Positions 24,616 through 32,643 of a DNA stretch of 64,000 nt are shown piece by piece. Each line of letters opens with the position of its first letter. Position 1 is the first letter of the stretch. The translations under genes and the position numbers were made by a program. The notes under the pieces are model-generated. The model did not search any database and was not told where the DNA came from. It saw only the letters and a program-made list of their open reading frames with translations. Location of the stretch: positions 6,204 to 70,203 of the forward strand of contig CAYWSX010000009.1 of assembly GCA_964461115.1 (NCBI GenBank). Reading direction: 5' to 3'. The stretch is from RGIG2134 sp964461115. Lineage in GTDB: Bacteria; Cyanobacteriota; Vampirovibrionia; Gastranaerophilales; Gastranaerophilaceae.

Positions 24616-27600
24616 TTATTTTCCAACCGTCCAACGAAAACCAAATTGCAGAGCAATACCGTTGCGTCCTCCGTTTCGGAGCATAGCCTGAACGAAACCT
24701 GTAAATTTCTCACCCCAGCGTTTTTGAACGCCTATGCCATATTGAAAATATGGTTTTATACTCATTTCCGGCAAAGACACATCGTTTGCGCTGAATTTTG
24801 TTTTATCCATAATATTCCAAACCATTTGCATTGCAGCATATGGCTGCCAGCCATTCTGCAAGTTGCCTATCAGCTTCAGCCCCGGAGCAATTTGTATGGC
24901 ATTGAGAGGTGAAGAGTCAATGCTTACCCCTGCTGCATTTCTGTAATCGAAGGTGTTAACAAACGTGTATGACATAAGATAGTTAGGCTGAATTATAAAT
25001 CTTCCCTCTTTAAATTCAAAATTATAGCCTGTTTTAGATGCAATCCCTGTCGCGAGCATAGTAAAGTCTTCACGTCCGTACATTGTGTTTGCCTGCCCGA
25101 CATTCGCACCGACATTCGCGGTTAAGCCCGTAAACAGTTTTCCTTTATAAAACAACGCAGAAGCACCCAACTGACCGCCATTTTGATAAATCCCAACACC
25201 ATCGTATGTTTGGTGAGAACCGTTATAACCGGCATAAAGAGAATATATCGATTCCCAGCCGTTAGAAAGCTCAACTATACCGGTATCGCCGCCAAACAAA
25301 GAGCCGTATGCTGTATTGCTTACCCCCGGACCATTTTGAAGCCCGACACTTTCAAAAACAGCATAGGGTCTGAACCACAGTCCTTTATCTTTTTCAGGGA
25401 GCTGATTAGGGTCAAAAGTTATAACGCCGCCTTCTCCGGTGCCTTGATCAAAAGCATATTTATTGGAAAATTTTATGGCTTGACGCTCTGCTTGAGGAAG
25501 CGCCATAAGCATATCATAGTTACCTAAAGCCTGCTCATAAGAATTTAGCTGTGTGAGATATGTGCCGACCTGTGCGCCTACAGAAGCTGCAAGAACGGAC
25601 GGATTAAAACCGTTCTGATTAAAATTGATACTGTTTCCGCTTGAATAAACACCATATTTGAAAATTTTATTCATCACACTGTCAATTGTGTTTATTGTAA
25701 CATCGTCCGTTCCGAGAACAGGACGTAAAGTTGTCAGCCCGGAAGAATCCGAAAGTGTATTGTATCCCACAATATTTATAACGCCCGAAACAGGATTATT
25801 TGTCGTAATTGTATCAATTTTGCTTCCGGCTAAATCAACATCAAAAATAAAATCACTCTTATTTGAGGTAAGATTATTTACCGCCATGTTATTTATATTT
25901 CCGTTTACCATTGAAACATAAGCATTATTCAGGGTTAGATTTTGCATTGCGAAAATCTCTGAACCACCCAAATTATTAGCAAATGCTTTAAAATATCCGT
26001 TATTAATATTTAAGCTATTTTCCTTGAAAGAGCCTTCTATACGAGCGTTCGTAACAGAAGTTGATGATGTAAGACCGCCCTCAAAGGAGCCGTTTTTAGG
26101 AATGTAGAAGCTTTTGGCTTCAATTATTCCGTTATTTGTGGTGTTTTCTGAGATTATATCGGCTGAGCCAAGGATTTTAGTATTGCTGTCAACATTCAAA
26201 TTTTGCACGGCAACAATGTTGTTCTCAAAAGTGGTTTCACCGCCTTTATTATTTAATGTAATTTTTCCTGCACCGTTTTCATAAGAACCATCGTTGTAGC
26301 CCCAGATATCTCCGCTGTAATTCAATTTAAAATCAGGGTCAGCATCTGCTGTGGCGGATCCGGACGCGTCAGCTTTTAATCCAAAGTTTAAAACACCGAG
26401 CGCATTATCTTCAGCCAAAATATTTCCTATTATTTCCGAGTTGTTCATTATATTGGCTGTAGAAGTAAATGTACGCGTTACTTCCACATATGGAGAGTAA
26501 AACGAGCTGAATACAATTGCATTACCGTTTTTTGCCGATAATTTTCCTGTGTTATTGAGCACAGCAGAACCGGATATAGGTTGATAATTGTCATACCACC
26601 AAACGCCTGAACTTAAATATACTGCCGTACCGTCAGCCCCGTCAGCTTTAATAACTCCGTTGTTATTCAAAACTGAACCACCCCCATGTGTTACCAGCGC
26701 ACCCATTCCATTTATCCCGTCAGTAGAAATATCAGCATTATTAATTACTTTATTGTTCATTCCTTCTACTCGGATACCTGCGCCTGCAATACCGTTTGAA
26801 GACAGATTCGCATTTTGGGTAACCGTATTTTCATTTCCAACTATATGCAAACCTACCGCGTAAAGCTTGTCAGAACTCCATTCATCATTGTTTGCCACAA
26901 CATTATTGTCGGTATAAATTGAATGCCCAAAGAAATCTTTTAAATTTATTGTGCCCTGAACTTCTGAATTATTTTCGAGTGCCTCTTTTAAAATCGCTAA
27001 CTCAACCTCACTAAAAAATGTACGGCTATCAGGCACACATGTGGCATTCATTATCCCAAAAGGAATATATGGGTGGACAAGCATAGAACCCGTCGATAAA
27101 ACTTCACCATCTTCTGTATCCACAACGATTGACCCGAGAGTCTGACCTGTTTCAACCTCTATTGTCGGCTTATTGTCATATTCTTTACCCGTAATCCATT
27201 TATCTTGATAAATTTCATTAGCTTCTTTTCCATTGTAGTAAAACTTGGTTCCGTTTTGAATTTTCCCGATAATCGTATCAGATCCGTAAATAGTTGCTCC
27301 ATTATCCGAAGTTGCCGTGTGCATACCGGTAGTCGGAGTGTACACACCTGATTCTTCATATACAATATTATTTTGCCAAGTTTCTTGTCCCCTTAGCGGC
27401 TCCAAAACGTAATCTGCATACTTTTTATCATCTACCTTAAATACAGCGCCATTATTATACCCGTTTGTTATTCCCATTTGATGTCCGACTTCATGAATAG
27501 CAATTTGTGATAAATTGAACATCTGAGTATTAATCTGTCCGGGAATTGATGTATCATAATCAAATTTGGTATTGTATCCTATATAGGGAAGTCCGGTGTA

Positions 27601-27894
27601 AGAAGCGCCTAAGGTAGAAGACCCCATATCGCTCATAAAATATTGAATTGTATAGTCTTTTCCGTCCTTTTTAACTGTATTCGCAGTAATCTCATTCCAA
27701 TAGTTTACTGACCAATCAACATCATTTTTCACAGGCTCACTTACATCCACCTCCGCATGCAGGTCAATTTCTTCTACATAAACTCCGCTTGGCAGATATT
27801 CAGCCATTATTTCAGCCCTTACGCCAAGACTGCTGAAGGTAAATATCAGCAATGTGATGGCAAAAATTCTTATCTTTTTCGTTTTCTCACTCAT
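24616..27894 (-). CDS. autotransporter with N-terminal zinc metalloprotease motif
   Basis: This 1092-aa protein has a signal peptide (about residues 1-27). Residues 60-150 hold a metalloprotease-like domain with H134-E-V-G-H138 (HExxH) in the context IAIHEVGHQMGITN; the position expected for a third metzincin ligand is N144 rather than His/Asp. Residues about 320-770 are Asn-rich repeats (N..I...G......V), typical of a beta-helix passenger. The last 270 residues are an autotransporter beta-barrel (GLWFRPYAVFES to FGFRWTVGK). Such proteins carry their passenger to the cell surface. The substrate is unknown. No clear Shine-Dalgarno is seen before the ATG. Confidence 0.85.
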   Translation of the reverse strand: MSEKTKKIRIFAITLLIFTFSSLGVRAEIMAEYLPSGVYVEEIDLHAEVDVSEPVKNDVDWSVNYWNEITANTVKKDGKDYTIQYFMSDMGSSTLGASYTGLPYIGYNTKFDYDTSIPGQINTQMFNLSQIAIHEVGHQMGITNGYNNGAVFKVDDKKYADYVLEPLRGQETWQNNIVYEESGVYTPTTGMHTATSDNGATIYGSDTIIGKIQNGTKFYYNGKEANEIYQDKWITGKEYDNKPTIEVETGQTLGSIVVDTEDGEVLSTGSMLVHPYIPFGIMNATCVPDSRTFFSEVELAILKEALENNSEVQGTINLKDFFGHSIYTDNNVVANNDEWSSDKLYAVGLHIVGNENTVTQNANLSSNGIAGAGIRVEGMNNKVINNADISTDGINGMGALVTHGGGSVLNNNGVIKADGADGTAVYLSSGVWWYDNYQPISGSAVLNNTGKLSAKNGNAIVFSSFYSPYVEVTRTFTSTANIMNNSEIIGNILAEDNALGVLNFGLKADASGSATADADPDFKLNYSGDIWGYNDGSYENGAGKITLNNKGGETTFENNIVAVQNLNVDSNTKILGSADIISENTTNNGIIEAKSFYIPKNGSFEGGLTSSTSVTNARIEGSFKENSLNINNGYFKAFANNLGGSEIFAMQNLTLNNAYVSMVNGNINNMAVNNLTSNKSDFIFDVDLAGSKIDTITTNNPVSGVINIVGYNTLSDSSGLTTLRPVLGTDDVTINTIDSVMNKIFKYGVYSSGNSINFNQNGFNPSVLAASVGAQVGTYLTQLNSYEQALGNYDMLMALPQAERQAIKFSNKYAFDQGTGEGGVITFDPNQLPEKDKGLWFRPYAVFESVGLQNGPGVSNTAYGSLFGGDTGIVELSNGWESIYSLYAGYNGSHQTYDGVGIYQNGGQLGASALFYKGKLFTGLTANVGANVGQANTMYGREDFTMLATGIASKTGYNFEFKEGRFIIQPNYLMSYTFVNTFDYRNAAGVSIDSSPLNAIQIAPGLKLIGNLQNGWQPYAAMQMVWNIMDKTKFSANDVSLPEMSIKPYFQYGIGVQKRWGEKFTGFVQAMLRNGGRNGIALQFGFRWTVGK

Positions 27895-28056
27895 TTGTTT
27901 AATGCCTTAAAAAAGCTAATACCACATACTTGTTAAAATTAACATACCGGAGCTCAATTTTAAAAGCCTAAAATTGTTTGGGCTCGAACCGGTGCAAAAC
28001 TATGTTTTACGGTTTTTGTTCCAGATATTTATATTGACATTGCATAACTTAAAATA

Positions 28057-28146
28057 TGGCGGAGAAGGAGGGATTCGAACCCTCGGCGGAGTTGCCCCCG
28101 CACAGACGTTCCAGGTCTGCACCTTAAACCACTCGGACACCTCTCC
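28057..28146 (-). tRNA. trnS-GGA: tRNA-Ser (anticodon GGA)
   Basis: The minus strand folds as a class II tRNA: acceptor GGAGAGG pairs with CTTCTCC (one G-T), the anticodon loop is CTGGAAC (anticodon GGA), a long variable arm is present, the T-loop is GGTTCGAATCC, and CCA is encoded at 28059-28057. This is the main content of the 316-bp gap between protein genes. Confidence 0.96.
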
Positions 28147-28195
28147 ATTGGTTTTTACATTTTTATTCTAGCATAAACATTCATTTTTGCTATTG

Positions 28196-28210
28196 TGATA
28201 TAATTTTCGT
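28196..28210 (+). promoter_or_regulatory. extended -10 promoter giving a leaderless start
   Basis: TGA-TATAAT (28196-28204) is followed by 6 nt and the ATG at 28211. There is no Shine-Dalgarno. The TPR gene is therefore probably translated from a leaderless mRNA. Confidence 0.62.
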
Positions 28211-29890
28211 ATGAAATTTCACAAACTTTTGATTGTAATTTTAGCTTTATCACTTACGCCTGCCGTTTTTGCGCAGGAAATTAAGCTTGCACCGCAAGAG
28301 GTGATTGAAGACTACCTTGACATGGCTGACAATTACGCTTTTTCGGGTGATTACCAAAAAGCTTTAGAGTACATTAACATGGTTGTATATTTTGAACCGA
28401 TGAACTCTACTGCCCGCTATAAGCAAGCTATGCTTTTGACTACGCTTAATAAAAAAGACAAAGCTAAGGAAATTTTTGCGGAAGCCGTAAAACTTAATCC
28501 TGAATTCGCAAACACAGAACTTGCCAAGCTGCTGAATCCACAAAAAACCGCTCAGCCAGTACAAGCTTTAAAGCCGCAATTAAGAGAGGAAATTATCGGA
28601 CAACCCGCTCCGAAAGCAGCTGTTCAACCTGTCCCGCAAGAAAATAAGCCTGTTTTCCAACCTCAGTCTGATTTGAGCATAAAAAATGATTTTGAAGAGA
28701 CTTTTGCAGGCACTGAAAACTCGCCGGTATTAAGATCCTCATCTGAGCCTGCCGCACCGGCATTATACAGCTCGGAATATTACAATGAATTGGGTTTAAA
28801 GTTTTTAAACGACGGCGATAACGTAAAAGCTCTGGAATATTTCAAAAAAGCAGTGGAACTCGACAAAAAAAACTACGAAGCATACAACAATCTCGGACTT
28901 TTTTATTGGCAGCATGGCGAAAACAAGATTGCCGAACAAACATTCAAAAAGGCGCTTCATGTAAATCCTCAATTTATTAAGCCATTATTGAATTTAGGGC
29001 TCTTATATAAAGAACAGGAAAAAGAAGACAAATACTTTGACTACATCTCAAAAGCCATAAAAATAAGCCCTGATGACTATCTTGCTAACTGGGTTTTGGG
29101 TAACTACTATGCTGAATCGGGGCGTTTTCACCAAGCTTCCCGCAACTACAAAAAATCAATTGAAAGAAATCCCGAATTTTACGAAGGATACATAAGTCTC
29201 GGCAATGCCCTGGCTCAGGCAAACCGTTTTGAGGAAGCATATGCCGTATTTGAAAAAGCTCTTACGGTAAACTCCTCAGACCCTGAACTTTATTATATGC
29301 TTTCACGAACAGCTTCGATTTTGGGCAAAAACCCTGACGCAAAACACTATATATTAGAAGGCTTGGAACTTTCAAAAACCGACAAGTTTTATCTTGAACT
29401 TGCTAAGGTTGAACAGAATATGGGGGATTTTGAGGAGGCACTTGAGGTGCTTATGCAACATTTTGCGGACACAAAAGAGCCTGAAATTCTCAATTATATC
29501 GGACTGGCATACTACAAGGTAAAACAGCCTGAAATCGCTTTAAACTACTTCAAAAAACTAATTGCAGCCGACCAAAGTAAAACAACATATTTATATAACA
29601 TTGCCCTCTGCTACAAGTCCCTCGGAGACAGAAAATCCTTCTTCAATTACGTTGATATGGCTACAAAAATTCTGCCTAAAACTCCACAGGATTATATCGA
29701 TTTGTCATTCATTTATTTTGATAACGGAAACAGGTCATTTGCGCAGAATATTCTAAACGAAGGTATCTTAAAATATCCAAATGAGAAAAAACTTTATCTG
29801 TCTAAACTTTCTTTACTTCAAACCTGCGGTGATACAAGAAATTACGTCGACTTTAAAGCAATTGTAGACTCTAAATTCGGTCCGCAATAA
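28211..29890 (+). CDS. exported TPR-repeat protein
   Basis: This 559-aa protein has a signal peptide (about residues 1-21, ending VFAQ). A first TPR block covers about 30-110 (YAFSGDYQKALEYINMVV), then a Pro/Gln-rich linker (about 115-185), then at least nine TPR units (for example YNNLGLFYWQHGENKIAEQTF, about 235-255) to the C-terminus. TPR superhelices bind peptides and scaffold complexes; here the protein would act in the periplasm or at the surface. It converges with the phosphodiester glycosidase gene. Its mRNA seems leaderless. Confidence 0.85.
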   Translation: MKFHKLLIVILALSLTPAVFAQEIKLAPQEVIEDYLDMADNYAFSGDYQKALEYINMVVYFEPMNSTARYKQAMLLTTLNKKDKAKEIFAEAVKLNPEFANTELAKLLNPQKTAQPVQALKPQLREEIIGQPAPKAAVQPVPQENKPVFQPQSDLSIKNDFEETFAGTENSPVLRSSSEPAAPALYSSEYYNELGLKFLNDGDNVKALEYFKKAVELDKKNYEAYNNLGLFYWQHGENKIAEQTFKKALHVNPQFIKPLLNLGLLYKEQEKEDKYFDYISKAIKISPDDYLANWVLGNYYAESGRFHQASRNYKKSIERNPEFYEGYISLGNALAQANRFEEAYAVFEKALTVNSSDPELYYMLSRTASILGKNPDAKHYILEGLELSKTDKFYLELAKVEQNMGDFEEALEVLMQHFADTKEPEILNYIGLAYYKVKQPEIALNYFKKLIAADQSKTTYLYNIALCYKSLGDRKSFFNYVDMATKILPKTPQDYIDLSFIYFDNGNRSFAQNILNEGILKYPNEKKLYLSKLSLLQTCGDTRNYVDFKAIVDSKFGPQ

Positions 29891-29894
29891 TTAC

Positions 29895-30704
29895 TTATTT
29901 TGCCACAATAAAAAATGACTTAACTTTACGTCCCAAGCCGTCACCAACCGAAACCACACTTATATCTCCATTTTCAAAAGATGTAGAGCTTCCGCCATCA
30001 AAGGCAAGCGCTTTTTCCATCCCTTTTTTCATCATAAAATCACTCAACTCCTGAATAGTCATAGGATTTTTATCGGTTGCAATAAAAAGATAAATATCGT
30101 TTGTCTTTATACCAATAGCTGTTCGCGCAACCTTTTTTGTTGCCGAAATAGAGTCACGGAGAAGTTTTCCATCCTTGTAGACGACGAAGTACTCTTTTTC
30201 CATGTCCATATCCTTGCCAAGCACTGGCCCTGCTTGAACAGAATGCTCGATTTCACAATTCTGAGGAACCGGTTCGTTATGAAAAGCTATATCATAAGAC
30301 GTTTTTTCTCCACATTTTAGAATTCTAAACTCACCTCTGTTTAATATTTTATCCATATGCGGTTTTAAAGACGGATTATTCATCAAAGCTTCATTTTTAG
30401 TAGGATCTAAAACGACCTTTTTGTCTATAATCACATAAGAAGTTGTTTTTCCGTTATTAGGGTCAAAAAATCCTGCATTTACAATTATGGGATAGTTCGA
30501 ACTGTTGAAAACATCTTTAACAGTTTTTAGTTCATCCGTAACATAAGGTCTTACATCATACTCAGGTGCGTTATTAATTTGCACCATATAAACACCCTTG
30601 GCAGGCTGAGAGGTTTGAACTGTCGGAACCTCCGTTTCAGGTGTGAATGTAAAGCACATCAAAAGAGTACTTACAGCTGTTTTTAAAAGCACCGGCATTT
30701 CCAT
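29895..30704 (-). CDS. phosphodiester glycosidase (NAGPA-domain) protein
   Basis: This 269-aa protein has an N-terminal hydrophobic segment (signal peptide or anchor) and the NAGPA fold signature: PIIVNAGFFDPNNGKTTSYV near residue 70, QAGPVLGKD, RTAIGIKTNDIYLFIA and LAFDGGSSTSF. Bacterial members remove sugar phosphodiester caps from cell-wall or envelope glycans. It starts 1 bp after the LptF/G stop, so it is the third gene of an lptB-lptF/G operon. That placement suggests an envelope polysaccharide role. Its substrate is unknown. Confidence 0.85.
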   Translation of the reverse strand: MEMPVLLKTAVSTLLMCFTFTPETEVPTVQTSQPAKGVYMVQINNAPEYDVRPYVTDELKTVKDVFNSSNYPIIVNAGFFDPNNGKTTSYVIIDKKVVLDPTKNEALMNNPSLKPHMDKILNRGEFRILKCGEKTSYDIAFHNEPVPQNCEIEHSVQAGPVLGKDMDMEKEYFVVYKDGKLLRDSISATKKVARTAIGIKTNDIYLFIATDKNPMTIQELSDFMMKKGMEKALAFDGGSSTSFENGDISVVSVGDGLGRKVKSFFIVAK

Positions 30705-30705
30705 A

Positions 30706-31824
30706 TTACAAATCCTTCATTTTCTTAACCAGTAAAGCTATAAAGAGAATTACAAGAGGCTGAATCGAAGCTGTCAAATACGGGGACATAACTCGCTTTT
30801 CTGCCAACATATCAAAAAACGGAAGCGTAATGTAATATGAGAAAACTATCCCAATTGCTACTGTAAAACCAATCAGGCGTTGTTCGCGCGGCTGGCTAAA
30901 ACCGAGGAGGCAGCCCAAAATCGCAAAAAGCACGCAGATAAGAGAGTGGAGATAGCGCTGCAAATACTTATTAAGCATGTAGCTGTATTCGTCCATAAGA
31001 TGCTCTTTCTTCAAAAGCTTCATATACCCCCAAAGCTCATTATTATTTAGTTCACGCTCACGTTTGACCGAATACGTCATCAGTTTGTAAACGTCATCAG
31101 CCTTTTGCCCTTCAGAAATAACAGTGTTTTGAACATTACTGATTACATTAAAAATACCGTCAGAATTGAGCATATATCTCTTTGCCGCCGGTAAAATCCA
31201 TTTATTGTCTTTGTAGACAGCATTTTCCGCAATCAGAATATTAGAAAGGATATTTGCGTCAGTATATTGCTCTCCTGAAAAGTTAAGAACTACCAACTTT
31301 TCGATAACATCATTGTCAAAGTTCGATACAATCATTATTTTTTGCGGCACATTGTTGTTGTCTTTAAATGTGTAAACAAAGTGAGAATTCGGGTTTTCTT
31401 TCTGAATTACATTGTATCTTTTCACGCTAAGCGGAATTAATTTATCATAAACTGCAAAACACAACCCCGTAACCAAAAAGCTGAAAATAACAACCGGCAA
31501 TACTATACGATTAAATGAAATACCGAAACTTCTCATAACTGTAATTTCCGAGTCTTTGCTCAATTTATCAAAAGTAAACAAAGAACCGAGCAAAAGCCCA
31601 ACCGGAAGCGCTTTATTCAGAATTTTAGGAACCTCCAGAAACAAAATTTGGACAGCCACCGAAAGTGTATAGTCGCCTGACAAAGTTCGTTTAATAACTT
31701 TCAACAGAGTTTCAGGCGCAATCCATATTACAACAAACAGCAGAATGCAGACAAAAGTCGCACCTACAACCTGCGCTAGAATATATTTATCAAGTAATTT
31801 CGGCTTTAGGCTCTCGAGGTTCAT
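30706..31824 (-). CDS. LPS export permease, LptF/LptG family
   Basis: This 372-aa YjgP/YjgQ family permease has three N-terminal membrane helices (about residues 15-120: FVCILLFVVIWIAPETLL, the LPVGLLLGSLFTFDKLSKDSE coupling region, and VVIFSFLVTGLCFAVYDKLI), a periplasmic beta-jellyroll (about 125-270) and three C-terminal helices. With LptB it extracts LPS from the inner membrane and feeds the periplasmic bridge. It overlaps the lptB stop by one base, so the two are coupled. Only one permease gene is present here; the partner must be elsewhere or the protein homodimerises. Confidence 0.92.
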   Translation of the reverse strand: MNLESLKPKLLDKYILAQVVGATFVCILLFVVIWIAPETLLKVIKRTLSGDYTLSVAVQILFLEVPKILNKALPVGLLLGSLFTFDKLSKDSEITVMRSFGISFNRIVLPVVIFSFLVTGLCFAVYDKLIPLSVKRYNVIQKENPNSHFVYTFKDNNNVPQKIMIVSNFDNDVIEKLVVLNFSGEQYTDANILSNILIAENAVYKDNKWILPAAKRYMLNSDGIFNVISNVQNTVISEGQKADDVYKLMTYSVKRERELNNNELWGYMKLLKKEHLMDEYSYMLNKYLQRYLHSLICVLFAILGCLLGFSQPREQRLIGFTVAIGIVFSYYITLPFFDMLAEKRVMSPYLTASIQPLVILFIALLVKKMKDL

Positions 31825-32552
31825 TATAATGTGAAATCCTTTCCCAGGTAGAATTGTTTTGCAACAGGGTCATTTGCAACTTCTTCCGAAGGACCTGAAA
31901 TTTTAATTTTTCCGTCAAAAATAACATAAGCTCTGTCTGTAATCGAAAGTGTTGCTTTCGGGTTATGGTCTGTAATCAATACCCCAAGACCTTTTTCTTC
32001 CGAAAGGGTTCTTATTGTCTCTTTAATTTCGCCGATTGCAATCGGGTCAATCCCCGTGAAAGGTTCATCCAAAAGAATAAATTCCGGACTCGCTGCCAAA
32101 GCACGCGCAAGCTCGACTCTTCTTCTCTCTCCACCGGAAAGGGAGATAGCTGAAGCTTTTCTCAACTTTGTTACACCAAATTCATCCATCAATTCATGTA
32201 ATTTAGCTTCTTTTGCCTCTTTAGTCGGAATTTTGTCATTCAATTCCAAAACAAGGTTAATATTTTCTTCAACCGTAAGCTTACGGAAGATTGAATTTTC
32301 CTGCGGAAGATAGCCGATACCCGCTTTTGCGCGCTCATTCATCGGAACCTTTGTAAGTTCCAAATCATCCAGCCACACATGACCGGAATAAGGTTTTACA
32401 AGCCCGACAACCATATAAAATGTTGTGGTTTTCCCCGCTCCGTTCGGGCCCAAAAGCCCAACAACCTCGCCTTTGTTGACTGTAAACGAAATATCGTTTA
32501 CAACCGCGCGGTCTCCATATACTTTAACAAGATTTTCCGTCTTAATTTGCAT
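31824..32552 (-). CDS. lptB: LPS export ABC transporter ATP-binding protein LptB
   Basis: The ATG at 32552, with GAGG upstream, gives 242 aa (the frame extends to a TTG at 32558). Motifs are complete: Walker A GPNGAGKTTTFYM, Q-loop GIGYLPQENSIFRKLTVEEN (typical of LptB), signature SLSGGERRRVELARAL, Walker B FILLDEPFTGIDPIA, and H-loop ITDHNP. It powers LPS extraction from the inner membrane with LptF/G. Its presence is good evidence for a Gram-negative LPS-bearing cell. Co-transcribed with lptF/G and the NAGPA protein. Confidence 0.96.
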   Translation of the reverse strand: MQIKTENLVKVYGDRAVVNDISFTVNKGEVVGLLGPNGAGKTTTFYMVVGLVKPYSGHVWLDDLELTKVPMNERAKAGIGYLPQENSIFRKLTVEENINLVLELNDKIPTKEAKEAKLHELMDEFGVTKLRKASAISLSGGERRRVELARALAASPEFILLDEPFTGIDPIAIGEIKETIRTLSEEKGLGVLITDHNPKATLSITDRAYVIFDGKIKISGPSEEVANDPVAKQFYLGKDFTL

Positions 32553-32643
32553 ATACAATCCTCTTCAATGATTTATTCATTATAGAATAAAAATGTAAGA
32601 ATAATAACAAAGTTTAAGTAAAATGAATTAGATTTTTTTATTT

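Noticed and set aside
27968..28008. T-arm-like GGTTCGAGCC on the minus strand near tRNA-Ser
   Set aside because: No acceptor, D-arm or anticodon arm could be built around it, so it is not a tRNA; I see no direct repeat to support an att site.
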